Assembly: GCF_001050035.1 (NCBI RefSeq)
Contig: NZ_CVTA01000007.1
Coordinates: 65,539-129,538 of the forward strand
From: Mycolicibacterium komanii
Lineage (GTDB): Bacteria; Actinomycetota; Actinomycetes; Mycobacteriales; Mycobacteriaceae
DNA length: 64,000 nt
Direction: 5' to 3'
Below the pieces are notes generated by a model that was not told the origin of the DNA, made no database searches, and saw only the letters and a program-made list of their open reading frames with translations. Shown here piece after piece: positions 1 to 8,848 of the stretch. Positions within the stretch are counted from its first letter, which is position 1; every line of letters begins with the position of its first letter. Position numbers and translations under genes: made by a program.

Positions 1-1182
1 GAGCTGCTCGAGTTCCGCGAAAGCGAAGGCGAACAACTCGACATGAGCGTCGCCGAGTGGCGGGAGTTCTCCGAGCGCGCTCCCCTCTACACCGCCCGCG
101 AGAAGGCCAGGGAGATCGGGGCGGCCGTGGGATGGGACTGCGAGCTGGCCAAGACCCCGGAGGGCTACTACCAGGTTCGCGGCGGGATCCCCTACGCGAT
201 CGCCAAGTCGCTCGCCGCCGCGCCGTTCGCCGACATCTTGTGGATGGAGACCAAGACCGCCGACCTCGCCGACGCGCGCGAGTTCGCCGAGGCCATTCAC
301 GCCGAGTTCCCGGAGAAGATGCTGGCCTACAACCTGTCGCCGTCGTTCAACTGGGATACGACCGGCATGACCGACGACGAGATGCGGGCGTTCCCCGAGG
401 AACTCGGCAAGATGGGCTTCGTCTTCAACTTCATCACCTACGGCGGTCATCAGGTCGACGGCGTCGCATCCGAGGAGTTCGCCACCGCGCTGCGCCAGGA
501 CGGCATGCTTGCGCTGGCGCGGTTGCAGCGCAAGATGCGGTTGGTCGAATCGCCCTATCGCACACCGCAGACGCTCGTCGGCGGTCCGCGCAGCGATGCC
601 GCGCTGGCCGCATCCTCGGGTCGGCTCGCGACCACGAAGGCGATGGGCAAGGGCTCGACCCAGCATCAGCATCTCGTGCAGACCGAGGTGCCCAAGAAGC
701 TGCTCGAGGAGTGGCTGGCGATGTGGGGCGAGCACTACAAGCTCGACGAGAAGCTGCGGGTGCAGCTGCGGCCGACGCGTCCGGGCTCGGATGTGTTGGA
801 GCTCGGGATCTTCGGCGAGCGCGACGGCGAGGACGAGAAGCTCGCCAACGTGATCGTCGATCCGATCAAGGACCGGCACGGCCGCAGCATCCTGACGGTG
901 CGCGACCAGAACACGTTCGCCGAGAAATTGCGGCAGAAGCGACTGATGAGCGTCGTGCACCTGTGGCTCATCCACCGGTTCAAGCCCGAGATCATGTACT
1001 ACGTCACGCCCACCGAGGACAACATCTATCAAACCGAGAAGATGAAGTCGCACGGCATCTTCACCGACGTGTACCAGGAGGTCGGCGAGATCATCGTCGC
1101 CGATGTGAACCAGCCGCGGATCGAGGAACTGCTCAACCCCGACCGCGAGGCGCTGGGACGGTTGATCCGCAAGGAGGACTGA
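1..1182 (+). CDS. aceA: isocitrate lyase, ICL2-type, C-terminal part (5' end outside the window)
   Basis: Splits isocitrate into glyoxylate and succinate in the glyoxylate shunt; in mycobacteria ICL2 also acts in the methylcitrate cycle. The frame is open through base 1, so the in-frame ATG at 43 is internal and about half of the roughly 760-residue ICL2 protein lies upstream, including the KKCGH-type catalytic loop, which is not visible here. The visible part carries the end of the lyase barrel (stretches such as NLSPSFNW and [10 protein letters not shown]) and then an extra C-terminal domain from about residue 240 ([20 protein letters not shown] onward). That extension separates long ICL2 from the roughly 430-residue ICL1 and in the M. 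tuberculosis family binds acetyl-CoA as an activator. It converges with the M50 gene, whose stop is 3 bases away. Confidence 0.93.
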   Translation, partial: ELLEFRESEGEQLDMSVAEWREFSERAPLYTAREKAREIGAAVGWDCELAKTPEGYYQVRGGIPYAIAKSLAAAPFADILWMETKTADLADAREFAEAIHAEFPEKMLAYNLSPSFNWDTTGMTDDEMRAFPEELGKMGFVFNFITYGGHQVDGVASEEFATALRQDGMLALARLQRKMRLVESPYRTPQTLVGGPRSDAALAASSGRLATTKAMGKGSTQHQHLVQTEVPKKLLEEWLAMWGEHYKLDEKLRVQLRPTRPGSDVLELGIFGERDGEDEKLANVIVDPIKDRHGRSILTVRDQNTFAEKLRQKRLMSVVHLWLIHRFKPEIMYYVTPTEDNIYQTEKMKSHGIFTDVYQEVGEIIVADVNQPRIEELLNPDREALGRLIRKED

Positions 1183-1185
1183 CGG

Positions 1186-3837
1186 TTACGACGAGTCGGC
1201 GCCGTCCGACGACGAGCCGCCCGTCGAATCACCCGTGCTTCCGCCGGTGGCCCCGCCGGTAGTGCCGGTAGTGCCGCCGGTGGTACCGGTCGTGGTGCCG
1301 CCGGTGGTCCCGGTTGTAGTGCCGCCGGTGGTGCCGGTCGTCGCTCCGCCGGATGTGGTTGTGCCGGTGCTGGTTCCGGTCGTGCCGGCGGCGGTCGTCG
1401 GTTCGTCGGCCGTCGTGCTTTCGGTTTCCGACGACGGGGTCGGCGATTTCGACGTCGCCGTATCTTCGGTCGTCGACGAGGGCGCCTCGGTCGCGGTACC
1501 CGACGGGGTGGCGGTGGCGGCGACTTCGGTCACCTCCGCCGCCGACGTGCTCGGCGGTGCGCTGGTCGCCGAGGGCAGTGCCGCAGTAGTGCTGGGCTGC
1601 GTGGTTGGCACAGGCGTCGTCTGAGTCAGCGACGGGAAAGTGCCCGGCCGGTCACGCTCGACGATCCCCATGATTTGTTCGGTGTACCTGGCCAGTGTCG
1701 CGTCTATTTCGCTCGCGTCGACATCGCCGTCGGCGATCCGACTGCCGTAGGCCGCGATCTCCGTCCACAGATCTTCGAGCTCGGCCTTCGCTTGGGGCGA
1801 CAGGTCCTCGTCGAGTGTGACGAACAGTTGGCGCGCGAGCGCGTACGTCATGCAGTTGACGCATTCGTAGTTGAGTGCGCCCGCCAAATTCTGCGGGACC
1901 GCGACGTTGTCGTTGGTGTCATCCTGATCGATGACGAACACCACCTGATACGCGATCGCCACCGCCGCACAGTTCTCGCACGACGCGTAGGCGTGGGCCT
2001 CGTTGATGTTCAACGCGTATTCCTCGTCCGTGCTCCAGACGAGTGCGAATGCCGCGTCGTACACCACGGTTCCGTCGGTCGTGTTGACGGCCAGTGCCTG
2101 GTTGTCGCCCTCCTCGGATTCACGCGCGATGGGCTTGTCGAACGGGAAGACCCATCCCTGATCGGACTGCGCGGTCGAAGCCGCCGCGAAGGAGCCGCCG
2201 CTATAGCCGCCGCCGTTGGCCGCCGATACCGGTTGTCGGGGAACCAGGATGACCGCGAGTTCCGCGGTCCTGAAAATCGGTGGCCGCGTGCGCGTGTCCC
2301 ACAGCACCGGCATCACGCCGCGCTGACCGGGCACCAGTGAGCGCGTCGCTGCGACGGGTTGCGGATTTTGCCGAACCGGTCGCGACGAATCATCCAGCCG
2401 TTCAACGCGTAACGCGTAGAAGATATCGCTGAGCGTCCCGCGCTCGGACGCGTCGATGGGCCGGTAAGTGTCAGCCTGCGGCCACCACGCATACGCGATA
2501 CCGGCCAGCGCCAGCGCCCCCGCGAGGCCGGCGAGCAGTCGCATCGCCGGTCTTCCCGACGTGCCCGTCCAGGCGGTCGTGACGATTCGCCTGCCGATCC
2601 GGAACAGCATGTAGATCAGCCCCGCCATCGGGATGACGATCGCGACCATCGCCAACACCCGTGCGATCGCCTGCACGGGGTCTCCGTCGGCCCACGCGGT
2701 GGACAGCACATCCTGCTGCTTGTTCAGACCGGCCCACGCCGAACCGATCAGACGGGGCAGGGCGAGAACGGCCAGCGCCATCATGCCGAGCAGTAGTGGG
2801 ACCACGACGACGACCCATGCGGTCACCACGATGCGCGCCCACCATTTCAGCTGGCGTGCCTGCGAGTCGCTCCAGCGCCAGGGCAGCATGCCGAGCAGCG
2901 TGGGCTTCATCCGGCCGTAGAGATCGGGCACGCCGGTGAGGTCGGCGAGCACGTGGTAGCCGTCGAACCGGACCAGCGGCGTGAGCTGACGGATCATCTG
3001 GATGATCTGCGTTGCCACCACGAGCAGCAGAGCGTCATAGCGCAACCACAGCCACAGCCCCGTGATGCCCACCGCGACAATGGCGTTGAAGTAGAGGCCG
3101 CCCAGGTCCGTGCGCAGGCGACCGCCCCGGCCGAGTCGATACGAGTCGGTGACATCGGTGTAGAACGCCGGCCACACCAGATACAGGCCGAAGCCCATCA
3201 CCCCGGGCGTCGCGCCGCCGTACCGCGCCGCCGCAGCGTGCCCGAACTCGTGGAATCCGGCGGACAGCACGGTCACGATGAACACGAGGATCAGCAGACC
3301 GGGGCGTTCGAACGCGTCATATGCCGCCGCGGCCAGGCCCTTGCGGAATGACACCCACCAGCAGACAACCATGAAGGCGGCCAGGACGGGTACCGCCACC
3401 CACGGGCGGAACAGGAATCGAAACGGGTCGGTGAACCGCCGGGTCTGGTCGGGATCGGTCACCGACCGCTTCAGTCGCAGGCCCAGGAGCGGATTGCGTT
3501 TCCGCACTTGCGGTTCGGAACCATCGGCGAGCCGAACCAACCCGAGCGGCCGGAGCTTTCCGTCGACCAGCTGATGGATGTTCTCTTCACTGACGGTCCG
3601 GCCCGCGGACTGGGTGACGGCGGTCGCCACGTCCGAAGCGTCTCGGGCACCGTCGATTTCGCGCAGCACCGCGTAGAGCAGCGGTGTGAGCTGAATCGTT
3701 TGACCGTCGGCGCGGCGGACCAGGGCGGGCGGAACCCGGTAACCGGATCCCGACATCGCCCCGATCAGCTCCACACCTGCCGAACGGTGCAGCGCCACGG
3801 CTTCGGCCGCGCCTGTCCGCTCGGTTGTCACGGTCAT
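1186..3837 (-). CDS. polytopic M50-type zinc metalloprotease with PqqD-like N-terminus and Thr/Gly-rich tail
   Basis: 883 residues. Residues about 20-105 resemble a PqqD/RRE-type winged helix. A membrane core follows with several hydrophobic spans. The zinc motif HEFGH is near residue 195 and the second M50 element (VRFDGYH) near residue 291. This matches the family annotated as putative peptide zinc metalloprotease protein, often found beside peptide exporters. After the last span (about residue 455) there is a large, probably extracytoplasmic domain with two CxxC pairs (SCENC near 618, ECVNC near 655). From about residue 730 it runs into a Thr/Ser tail ending in Gly-Thr-Thr repeats. An AGGTG ribosome site lies 6 bases before the ATG. 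The partner gene ends 35 bases upstream, so they probably form one transcript. Substrate unknown. Confidence 0.85.
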   Translation of the reverse strand: MTVTTERTGAAEAVALHRSAGVELIGAMSGSGYRVPPALVRRADGQTIQLTPLLYAVLREIDGARDASDVATAVTQSAGRTVSEENIHQLVDGKLRPLGLVRLADGSEPQVRKRNPLLGLRLKRSVTDPDQTRRFTDPFRFLFRPWVAVPVLAAFMVVCWWVSFRKGLAAAAYDAFERPGLLILVFIVTVLSAGFHEFGHAAAARYGGATPGVMGFGLYLVWPAFYTDVTDSYRLGRGGRLRTDLGGLYFNAIVAVGITGLWLWLRYDALLLVVATQIIQMIRQLTPLVRFDGYHVLADLTGVPDLYGRMKPTLLGMLPWRWSDSQARQLKWWARIVVTAWVVVVVPLLLGMMALAVLALPRLIGSAWAGLNKQQDVLSTAWADGDPVQAIARVLAMVAIVIPMAGLIYMLFRIGRRIVTTAWTGTSGRPAMRLLAGLAGALALAGIAYAWWPQADTYRPIDASERGTLSDIFYALRVERLDDSSRPVRQNPQPVAATRSLVPGQRGVMPVLWDTRTRPPIFRTAELAVILVPRQPVSAANGGGYSGGSFAAASTAQSDQGWVFPFDKPIARESEEGDNQALAVNTTDGTVVYDAAFALVWSTDEEYALNINEAHAYASCENCAAVAIAYQVVFVIDQDDTNDNVAVPQNLAGALNYECVNCMTYALARQLFVTLDEDLSPQAKAELEDLWTEIAAYGSRIADGDVDASEIDATLARYTEQIMGIVERDRPGTFPSLTQTTPVPTTQPSTTAALPSATSAPPSTSAAEVTEVAATATPSGTATEAPSSTTEDTATSKSPTPSSETESTTADEPTTAAGTTGTSTGTTTSGGATTGTTGGTTTGTTGGTTTGTTGGTTGTTGGATGGSTGDSTGGSSSDGADSS

Positions 3838-3872
3838 GTCGGCACCTGAGAATCAGCGAGGACGGGTGACGC

Positions 3873-4748
3873 TCAGCCGGCGGACCCGCCGCTGCCGCCG
3901 CTCGAGCCACCGGAGCTTCCGCCGCTCGAGGCGCTGCCGCCGCTTGTGCCACCGCTTCCGCTGTCGCCTCCGCTCGTACCGCCGACGCTCGTACCGCCGC
4001 TTGTCGCGCCGCCGCTGGTACTACCGGTCGACCCGCTCGTCGTGTCGGAGGTGGACCCGGGGGCGCTGGTCGACTCGCCACCGCTGGCGTCGTCACCATC
4101 GCCCGGTTGCGAGGTGCCCTGCGTGATCGAGGAGTCCTGGTCGGCTCCCGCGAAGGTCTCGCCGGTCAACTTCTGGGTGATCACCGCGTCCTGGTAGGAC
4201 AGGGCGTCCGCTTCGGAATCCACCGACAGGACATTGGCCGCGACCGCGGCACTGATCGGCGCGCCGACGTTTGCATTGGCGGCCACCGCACCGGCTATCG
4301 GCGCCGCGAGGTCGGTGTCGAGGTCGACGTTGACGTTCACGTTGAGCAGCGGGCCCTCCAGCGTGGCCAGGTCGCCGATTTCGACCGTTCCACCGTCGTC
4401 GGGAGGCGGGGTGACCGGATCGCCGTCGGCCACATCGGCCTGGTCGATGCCGCTCTCTTGGCTCGAGATCGCCGTCGCATCGGCCTCGATGATCTGGTCG
4501 ACGTAGGCCTGCTGGTCGACCAACGCGCCTGCCGTCGAGCCCGAGGACAGCACGTTCGCTGAGGCGGCGGCGTCGATCGGGGCCGCGACGTTGAGTTGTG
4601 CGGCGACCGCGAGATCGATCGGCGAGGCAATGTCGAGGAAGACGTCCACGTCGACATTGAGATCCAGGATCGAGACGACCTCCTTGTCGGGAAGGGCGGT
4701 CGCGACCTCGGCTTCGATTTCTTCTGGTGTCAGTCCTTGGGTGCTCAT
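3873..4748 (-). CDS. two-repeat acidic protein with Gly/Ser-rich tail, putative partner of the M50 protease
   Basis: 291 residues from the ATG at 4748, chosen because AGGAG lies 6 bases upstream; an in-frame ATG at 4769 has no comparable site. No family recognised with confidence; relatives are sometimes labelled peptidoglycan-binding, but I see no LysM or other binding motif. Residues about 30-103 and 134-210 are a tandem duplication: each copy has a stretch of alternating Asn/Asp and Val, then an xxAPIxxAVAAN-type helix pair, then SANVLS or AANVLS, then a Gln/Asp-rich end (GIDQ, SITQ). From about residue 215 it is Gly/Ser/Thr low complexity. No signal peptide or membrane span. The start (TPEEIEAEVATALPDKEV) looks like a soluble leader. 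It lies directly upstream of the PqqD-M50 gene, so it is the obvious candidate substrate or partner (inference). Confidence 0.75.
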   Translation of the reverse strand: MSTQGLTPEEIEAEVATALPDKEVVSILDLNVDVDVFLDIASPIDLAVAAQLNVAAPIDAAASANVLSSGSTAGALVDQQAYVDQIIEADATAISSQESGIDQADVADGDPVTPPPDDGGTVEIGDLATLEGPLLNVNVNVDLDTDLAAPIAGAVAANANVGAPISAAVAANVLSVDSEADALSYQDAVITQKLTGETFAGADQDSSITQGTSQPGDGDDASGGESTSAPGSTSDTTSGSTGSTSGGATSGGTSVGGTSGGDSGSGGTSGGSASSGGSSGGSSGGSGGSAG

Positions 4749-5036
4749 CGTGCGCTCCTGTGCCTGCACCCGACGTTGCTGACGTCGAGTGATCTAGCTA
4801 ACAATTGGTGATGAGAGGCGTACCCAGCCGCGGCCATGATCAACAACATTTTTCCAAGAATCGTGAAAATTCATCCGTTGCTGCAGCTAGAGGCGCGCTA
4901 GACTAATTAACTCCATCGAAAGCCCGATCTGCGGTTAGCCCAAGTTAAGCAGACAATTTGTATCGATCGACAAGATCAAATGTTTGCTGACTAATCGTAG
5001 TCCGCCGACGAAAACGTTTGCGTCGTCAGGGCCTTT
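4749..5036. other. AT-rich intergenic region upstream of the repeat-protein/M50 unit
   Basis: Between the SRPBCC gene stop and the repeat-protein start, both minus strand. From about 4800 to 5000 the sequence is conspicuously AT-rich for this genome (aattaactccatcgaaagc, aatttgtatcgatcgacaag). It should hold the promoter of the unit. I found no convincing coding frame, hairpin terminator or tRNA. Confidence 0.5.
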
Positions 5037-5468
5037 TCAACCGTATAGCTCTTCGAATCTGCGGATCGAACGCTCGATGTCGCCCTTGACCGCCCGGGCC
5101 GCGGTCGCGCCGATGGGCCCGAACAGCGGCGCTCCCCCGAGGTTGAGGGTGAGCGTGAACGCCGAGCCGGTATCGGTCGGCGCGACGTTCATCCGCAACC
5201 CGTACTTGGTGCCGCCGACGCCCTTGCCGGCGACCTCGATCAGGCGGGGCGGGTCGAATTTCTCGATGGTCCAGGTGACGCGGTTGCGCAGCCCCTTGGC
5301 CCCGGCGACCCCGACGATCGTGGTGCCGACGGACAGTTCGTCCGGCAGCTCGCTGCGCCAGCCCTCGTGCATGACCAGCCAGTCGCCCAAGGCGTTGAGA
5401 TCCGATACGTGCTCCCACGCGTCCTGCGGACTCAACGTGAGCTGTCGCGACAACTCCAGCTTGGCCAT
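5037..5468 (-). CDS. SRPBCC-fold protein of the Rv0910 toxin-like family
   Basis: 143 residues, a single START/polyketide-cyclase-like fold. From memory it aligns along its length with M. tuberculosis Rv0910 (MAKL start, [33 protein letters not shown]), described as the toxin of the Rv0909-Rv0910 pair. I see no Rv0909-like antitoxin frame on either side: the PrrB-like gene ends 18 bases upstream and an AT-rich gap follows. So either this is a solitary relative with a lipid- or ligand-binding role, or the antitoxin is elsewhere. Family assignment is fairly sure; toxin function is not. Confidence 0.78.
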   Translation of the reverse strand: MAKLELSRQLTLSPQDAWEHVSDLNALGDWLVMHEGWRSELPDELSVGTTIVGVAGAKGLRNRVTWTIEKFDPPRLIEVAGKGVGGTKYGLRMNVAPTDTGSAFTLTLNLGGAPLFGPIGATAARAVKGDIERSIRRFEELYG

Positions 5469-5486
5469 CTGAGGATGGTAGCCAGC

Positions 5487-6836
5487 TCAGCTCGGTGCGG
5501 GCAGCCGCAGCACCAGCCGGGCCCCGCCGAGCGGGCTGGCTTCCATCGCGGCGGTGCCCCCGTGCAGCTCGGCCTGCTGAGCCACCAGCGCCAGGCCCAG
5601 TCCCGATCCGGACCGCGCCGCGGTGGAACCGCGGGAGAACCGCGCGAATACGGCTGCGCGCTCCTCCTCCGGTATCCCGGACCCGTTGTCGTCAACCGTG
5701 ATTTGCACACCTTCGCGGGAAGCCTCTGCGCCCAACTGGATTTCGGTGGCACCGCCGTGCTTGATCGCATTCGTGATCGCGTTGTCGACGACGAGTCGCA
5801 GCCCGGCGGGCAGTCCGACCATGAGCACCGTCCTCGACGATGACAGCGACACCTTCAGCCCGGGATAGTTGCGCATCGCGTCGTGCGCGGCGCGGTCCAG
5901 CAGTTCGGTGATGTCGACCGGCACGAAGTCGTCGGCGGTGGTCAGCTCGCCCTGCGCGAGTCGCTCCAATGCCGTGAGCGTCGCCTCAATCCGGCTCTGC
6001 GTACGCATCACGTCGGCGATCACCTCCTGGCGCTGCTCGTCGCGCATCTGCAGCGTTGACAGCACCTCGAGATTGGTGCGCATGGCGGTCAAGGGCGTGC
6101 GGAGTTCATGGGAGGCCACCGCTGCGAAGTCTCGTGCCGACTCGAGCGCCGCCCTCGTTCGCTGCTGCTCATCACCGATGCGCGCGAGCATGCCCTCGAC
6201 GGCTTCGGCGATCTCGACGGCCTCCTGCACGCCACGCACTTGAACCTCTTCGGGTTTGGATTGCGCATTGATCGCACGTGCCTGCTGGGCGAGCAGGCGG
6301 AACGGGTTGATCATGATCGACCACATCACCCAGCCGACCAGGATCGTGCCGACGATGACACCGCCGCAGATCAGCAGGACTCTGCGGTGCAATTCGTCGA
6401 TGCGGTGCTGCGTCTCGGCCAGCGGCGCACCGATCGCGATCAACGCCTCGCCCGCGGTGAAGGTGCGAACCCGGTACTGGACGCCGTCGATCGTGGTGTC
6501 GGCGTAGCCGACGGGGAACTCCGGCAGCACGATGTTCTCCGGGATGGAGACTGTGAAGCCGTCGACGCGGGCGGTGCGTACCAGCCCACCGTCCGGGATC
6601 GGCGGGTTGACGTCGTCCTGTTGTGCGGTGCGCAGCAACTCGCTGATGTCGCCGAGGCTGCTCACCGAATCGAGTCGGCGATCCAACTGGCTGTACTGGT
6701 CGTTGGTGACGCCAAACCACACCCAGGCACCGAGCGTGATCACCAGCGCCACGACCGACAGCGCCGCGACGATCACGATGATGCGCAGCGACATCACCCG
6801 GGTCAGCAGCGCGAACAGGCGCCCACCAAGTTGCAC
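5487..6836 (-). CDS. PrrB-like sensor histidine kinase without an adjacent response regulator
   Basis: About 449 residues. The N-terminal membrane span (SLRIIVIVAALSVVALVI) precedes an extracytoplasmic sensor segment. A second span near residue 160 is followed by a HAMP linker, the H-box (ASHELRTPLTAMRTNLEVL), the N-box (DNAITNAIKHGG), G1 (DNGSGIPEE) and G2 (GSGLGLALV). The kinase half closely resembles M. tuberculosis PrrB as I remember it, while the sensor half differs. PrrB is normally co-transcribed with prrA; here the upstream gene is an SGNH lipoprotein and no response regulator occurs nearby, so this looks like an orphan paralogue. The start is uncertain: GTG 6836 is given, with TTG 6845 or ATG 6794 as alternatives. 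Confidence 0.85.
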   Translation of the reverse strand: MQLGGRLFALLTRVMSLRIIVIVAALSVVALVITLGAWVWFGVTNDQYSQLDRRLDSVSSLGDISELLRTAQQDDVNPPIPDGGLVRTARVDGFTVSIPENIVLPEFPVGYADTTIDGVQYRVRTFTAGEALIAIGAPLAETQHRIDELHRRVLLICGGVIVGTILVGWVMWSIMINPFRLLAQQARAINAQSKPEEVQVRGVQEAVEIAEAVEGMLARIGDEQQRTRAALESARDFAAVASHELRTPLTAMRTNLEVLSTLQMRDEQRQEVIADVMRTQSRIEATLTALERLAQGELTTADDFVPVDITELLDRAAHDAMRNYPGLKVSLSSSRTVLMVGLPAGLRLVVDNAITNAIKHGGATEIQLGAEASREGVQITVDDNGSGIPEEERAAVFARFSRGSTAARSGSGLGLALVAQQAELHGGTAAMEASPLGGARLVLRLPAPS

Positions 6837-6857
6837 GATCAGCAACGATAGGACGTA

Positions 6858-7553
6858 TCAGACCCGCCGCGGCAGTTGCGCGCCGATCAACGGCGCAATC
6901 TTTTCCGCCATGTAGGTGTGGCCGGCGTCGGTGGGATGCACGCCGTCGGGGCCGATCAGCTCGGGCCGGTCGACGAACCACCGGAGGGCGATCGGATCGA
7001 CGAACGTCGCGCCCGCCAGGTCCGCCTGGTATTTCAGCGTGTCGCGGATGCGCACCACAGTGGCGGGGACGTCGGCGGTCGGCCATGGCGGTCCGATCAC
7101 CAGGAAGAGCGCCGACGGCGCGATGCGCCGCGCCAACACGAACGTTCCGTAGACGAGGACCGAGAGCTGCGCGGGGTCGACGTTCTGGTCGTTGCGCGAA
7201 CCGTAGAACACCACCAGCGTGTCGTCGGGCTTCACCGTTGCCGCGGTCAGATCTTCGAAGATGCTGCCGCGGTTGCCCCGGGTGCCGTAGCCCGCGCCGC
7301 CTTCGGCGCCGACGTCAGCGGTCGTGGACAACCCCTGCTCGGCCAGGATCTGCCAGGCCTGAGTGGTCCACGACTTCTCGCCGAGCCCACCCTCCGGGCC
7401 GCCGGTCGTGTACGAGTCGCCGATCACCGCGATGCGATTGATCGCGAACGCCAGCGGGTCGATGTCCTTGTGCTGCAACAGCTTCGTCTGCTGACAGCCG
7501 GTGACCACCAGGATCGCGACCGCCATCGCGACGGTCAGCACGCTTCTGACCAC
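6858..7553 (-). CDS. SGNH/GDSL-hydrolase family lipoprotein (Rv0518-like)
   Basis: 231 residues from GTG 7553, the length I recall for Rv0518. The N-terminus is a lipoprotein signal with a hydrophobic stretch ending in the lipobox VTGC, so the mature protein should be anchored outside the membrane. SGNH blocks are visible: block I IAVIGDSYTTG with the nucleophile Ser, the Gly-containing block (GAGYGTRGN), the FYGSRND block with Asn, and the C-terminal GPDGVHPTDAGH with the Asp-His pair. It lies 35 bases downstream of an acyltransferase gene on the same strand, as Rv0517-Rv0518 do, so together they may modify and trim acyl groups on an envelope glycan (inference). The longer open frame upstream overlaps the acyltransferase and is not used. 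Confidence 0.82.
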   Translation of the reverse strand: MVRSVLTVAMAVAILVVTGCQQTKLLQHKDIDPLAFAINRIAVIGDSYTTGGPEGGLGEKSWTTQAWQILAEQGLSTTADVGAEGGAGYGTRGNRGSIFEDLTAATVKPDDTLVVFYGSRNDQNVDPAQLSVLVYGTFVLARRIAPSALFLVIGPPWPTADVPATVVRIRDTLKYQADLAGATFVDPIALRWFVDRPELIGPDGVHPTDAGHTYMAEKIAPLIGAQLPRRV

Positions 7554-7588
7554 GTGGGCGTGAGACCGCGGCGCCACGGCCGGACCGG

Positions 7589-8806
7589 TCAGCCCGCGCG
7601 GGCCGCCAGCACCTCTGACCGTTCGCGCGGCCGGTACACGGTGTGCAATCTGCCCGGTGCCTCCGAACTCGAAGCGGTGGGACCGTTCATCATGCTGCGC
7701 ATCCATTTCCGGGCAGGCTCCTCGACGAAGTGGTACAGCATGACCGCGCCGATCAGCGCGGTGCCAAGCAAGGCAACCATTATGAGCTTGCCCGTGACGT
7801 CCGATGACAGTCGCAGCCCGAATTGGTCCACCATCCAGTTCCACGTGGTGTGCACGAGCTCGTGAACCATGTACAGGCTGAAGGAGACGTGTCCGAGGTA
7901 CACCACCGGCCGGCGCGACAACAGCCACGGCACCGAGCCGGCGCCGATGGCCAGGGTGAACAACAACGGCACAAACAGGACATCGACCAGGCCGGCGCCG
8001 TCGACGATCTTCGGCAGCGGATGCGCGTCGAGCCGGTAGAGAATCGCGACGATCGCGGCGCCCAGGAGAAGTGCGGAGTATCCGGCGGCGCGCCGAGCCT
8101 GGTCGCTCGGATGGAGCTTGCGGACCGCCGCGCAGATGAGCGCGCCCGCGGTGAACTGCATGACGATCCGCGGCAACCAACTCCACGGCGTGTAGAACTG
8201 CCCGGTCGCCAGCAACAGCAGGATCGGCGGCATCACGGCCACGAACGCCAGCGCGATCAGTCCCCGAGCCCGCGTCGACCGCGCGATGCGGAAGATCACC
8301 ATGATCAGCACGCCGAAAAGCAGGTAGGCCAGCCACTCGGCGCTGATCGACCACGCGGGCCCGTCCCAGCTGGAGCCGTCGAAATAAGGGACGAACCACA
8401 GTTGGATCATCAGCGCCTGGCGCAGGTAGTTCGTCGCCGTCAGCGTCTCGGCCGCCGGCGACGGCACGTGCCCGACCTGCAGAGTGAAGATGATCCACAG
8501 GGCCGCCAGGTGCATCGTCACCAAATACACCGGCCAGACGCGGGCCAGTCGCAGCCACAGGAACCGCAGCGTCGCCCGCCATTCGAACGACGGCCCCATG
8601 CGTTCGAGGTAGTTATAGCTCAGGACGAACCCGCTGAGCATGAAGAACAGGTCCACACCCTGCGCGCCGCAGTTGAGTAGCGGGGCGAACGCCGAGTGGA
8701 ACGCCGGGACGGACTGCTCCAACAGCGGGCGGAAGTGAAACAGCACCACCCATACGGCGGCGACGATGCGCAAGCCGGAAAGGGCTTTGATTTCTCCGGT
8801 GCGCAC
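7589..8806 (-). CDS. membrane acyltransferase, acyltransferase-3/OafA family (Rv0517-like)
   Basis: About 405 residues with roughly ten hydrophobic spans, the usual design of acyltransferase-3 enzymes that O-acylate sugars or lipids at the membrane. The N-terminal LRIVAAVWVVLFHFRPLL carries the family's catalytic-type His in the first span, and FFMLSGFVLSY is the typical second motif. The start is placed at GTG 8806, with GAGAG 4-5 bases upstream. A longer frame opens at GTG 8851, but that codon lies inside a perfect 16-bp palindrome that looks like an operator. The SGNH lipoprotein gene follows on the same strand. Confidence 0.85.
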   Translation of the reverse strand: MRTGEIKALSGLRIVAAVWVVLFHFRPLLEQSVPAFHSAFAPLLNCGAQGVDLFFMLSGFVLSYNYLERMGPSFEWRATLRFLWLRLARVWPVYLVTMHLAALWIIFTLQVGHVPSPAAETLTATNYLRQALMIQLWFVPYFDGSSWDGPAWSISAEWLAYLLFGVLIMVIFRIARSTRARGLIALAFVAVMPPILLLLATGQFYTPWSWLPRIVMQFTAGALICAAVRKLHPSDQARRAAGYSALLLGAAIVAILYRLDAHPLPKIVDGAGLVDVLFVPLLFTLAIGAGSVPWLLSRRPVVYLGHVSFSLYMVHELVHTTWNWMVDQFGLRLSSDVTGKLIMVALLGTALIGAVMLYHFVEEPARKWMRSMMNGPTASSSEAPGRLHTVYRPRERSEVLAARAG

Positions 8807-8848
8807 AACACTCTCTTCGTGGAAGTCCGTAGCTTTTCGTTCGGGTAT

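Noticed and set aside
57..1262. A 401-codon plus-strand frame overlapping the isocitrate lyase gene
   Set aside because: Arg-rich translation of an alternative frame in a GC-rich gene; the isocitrate lyase frame has clear family motifs.
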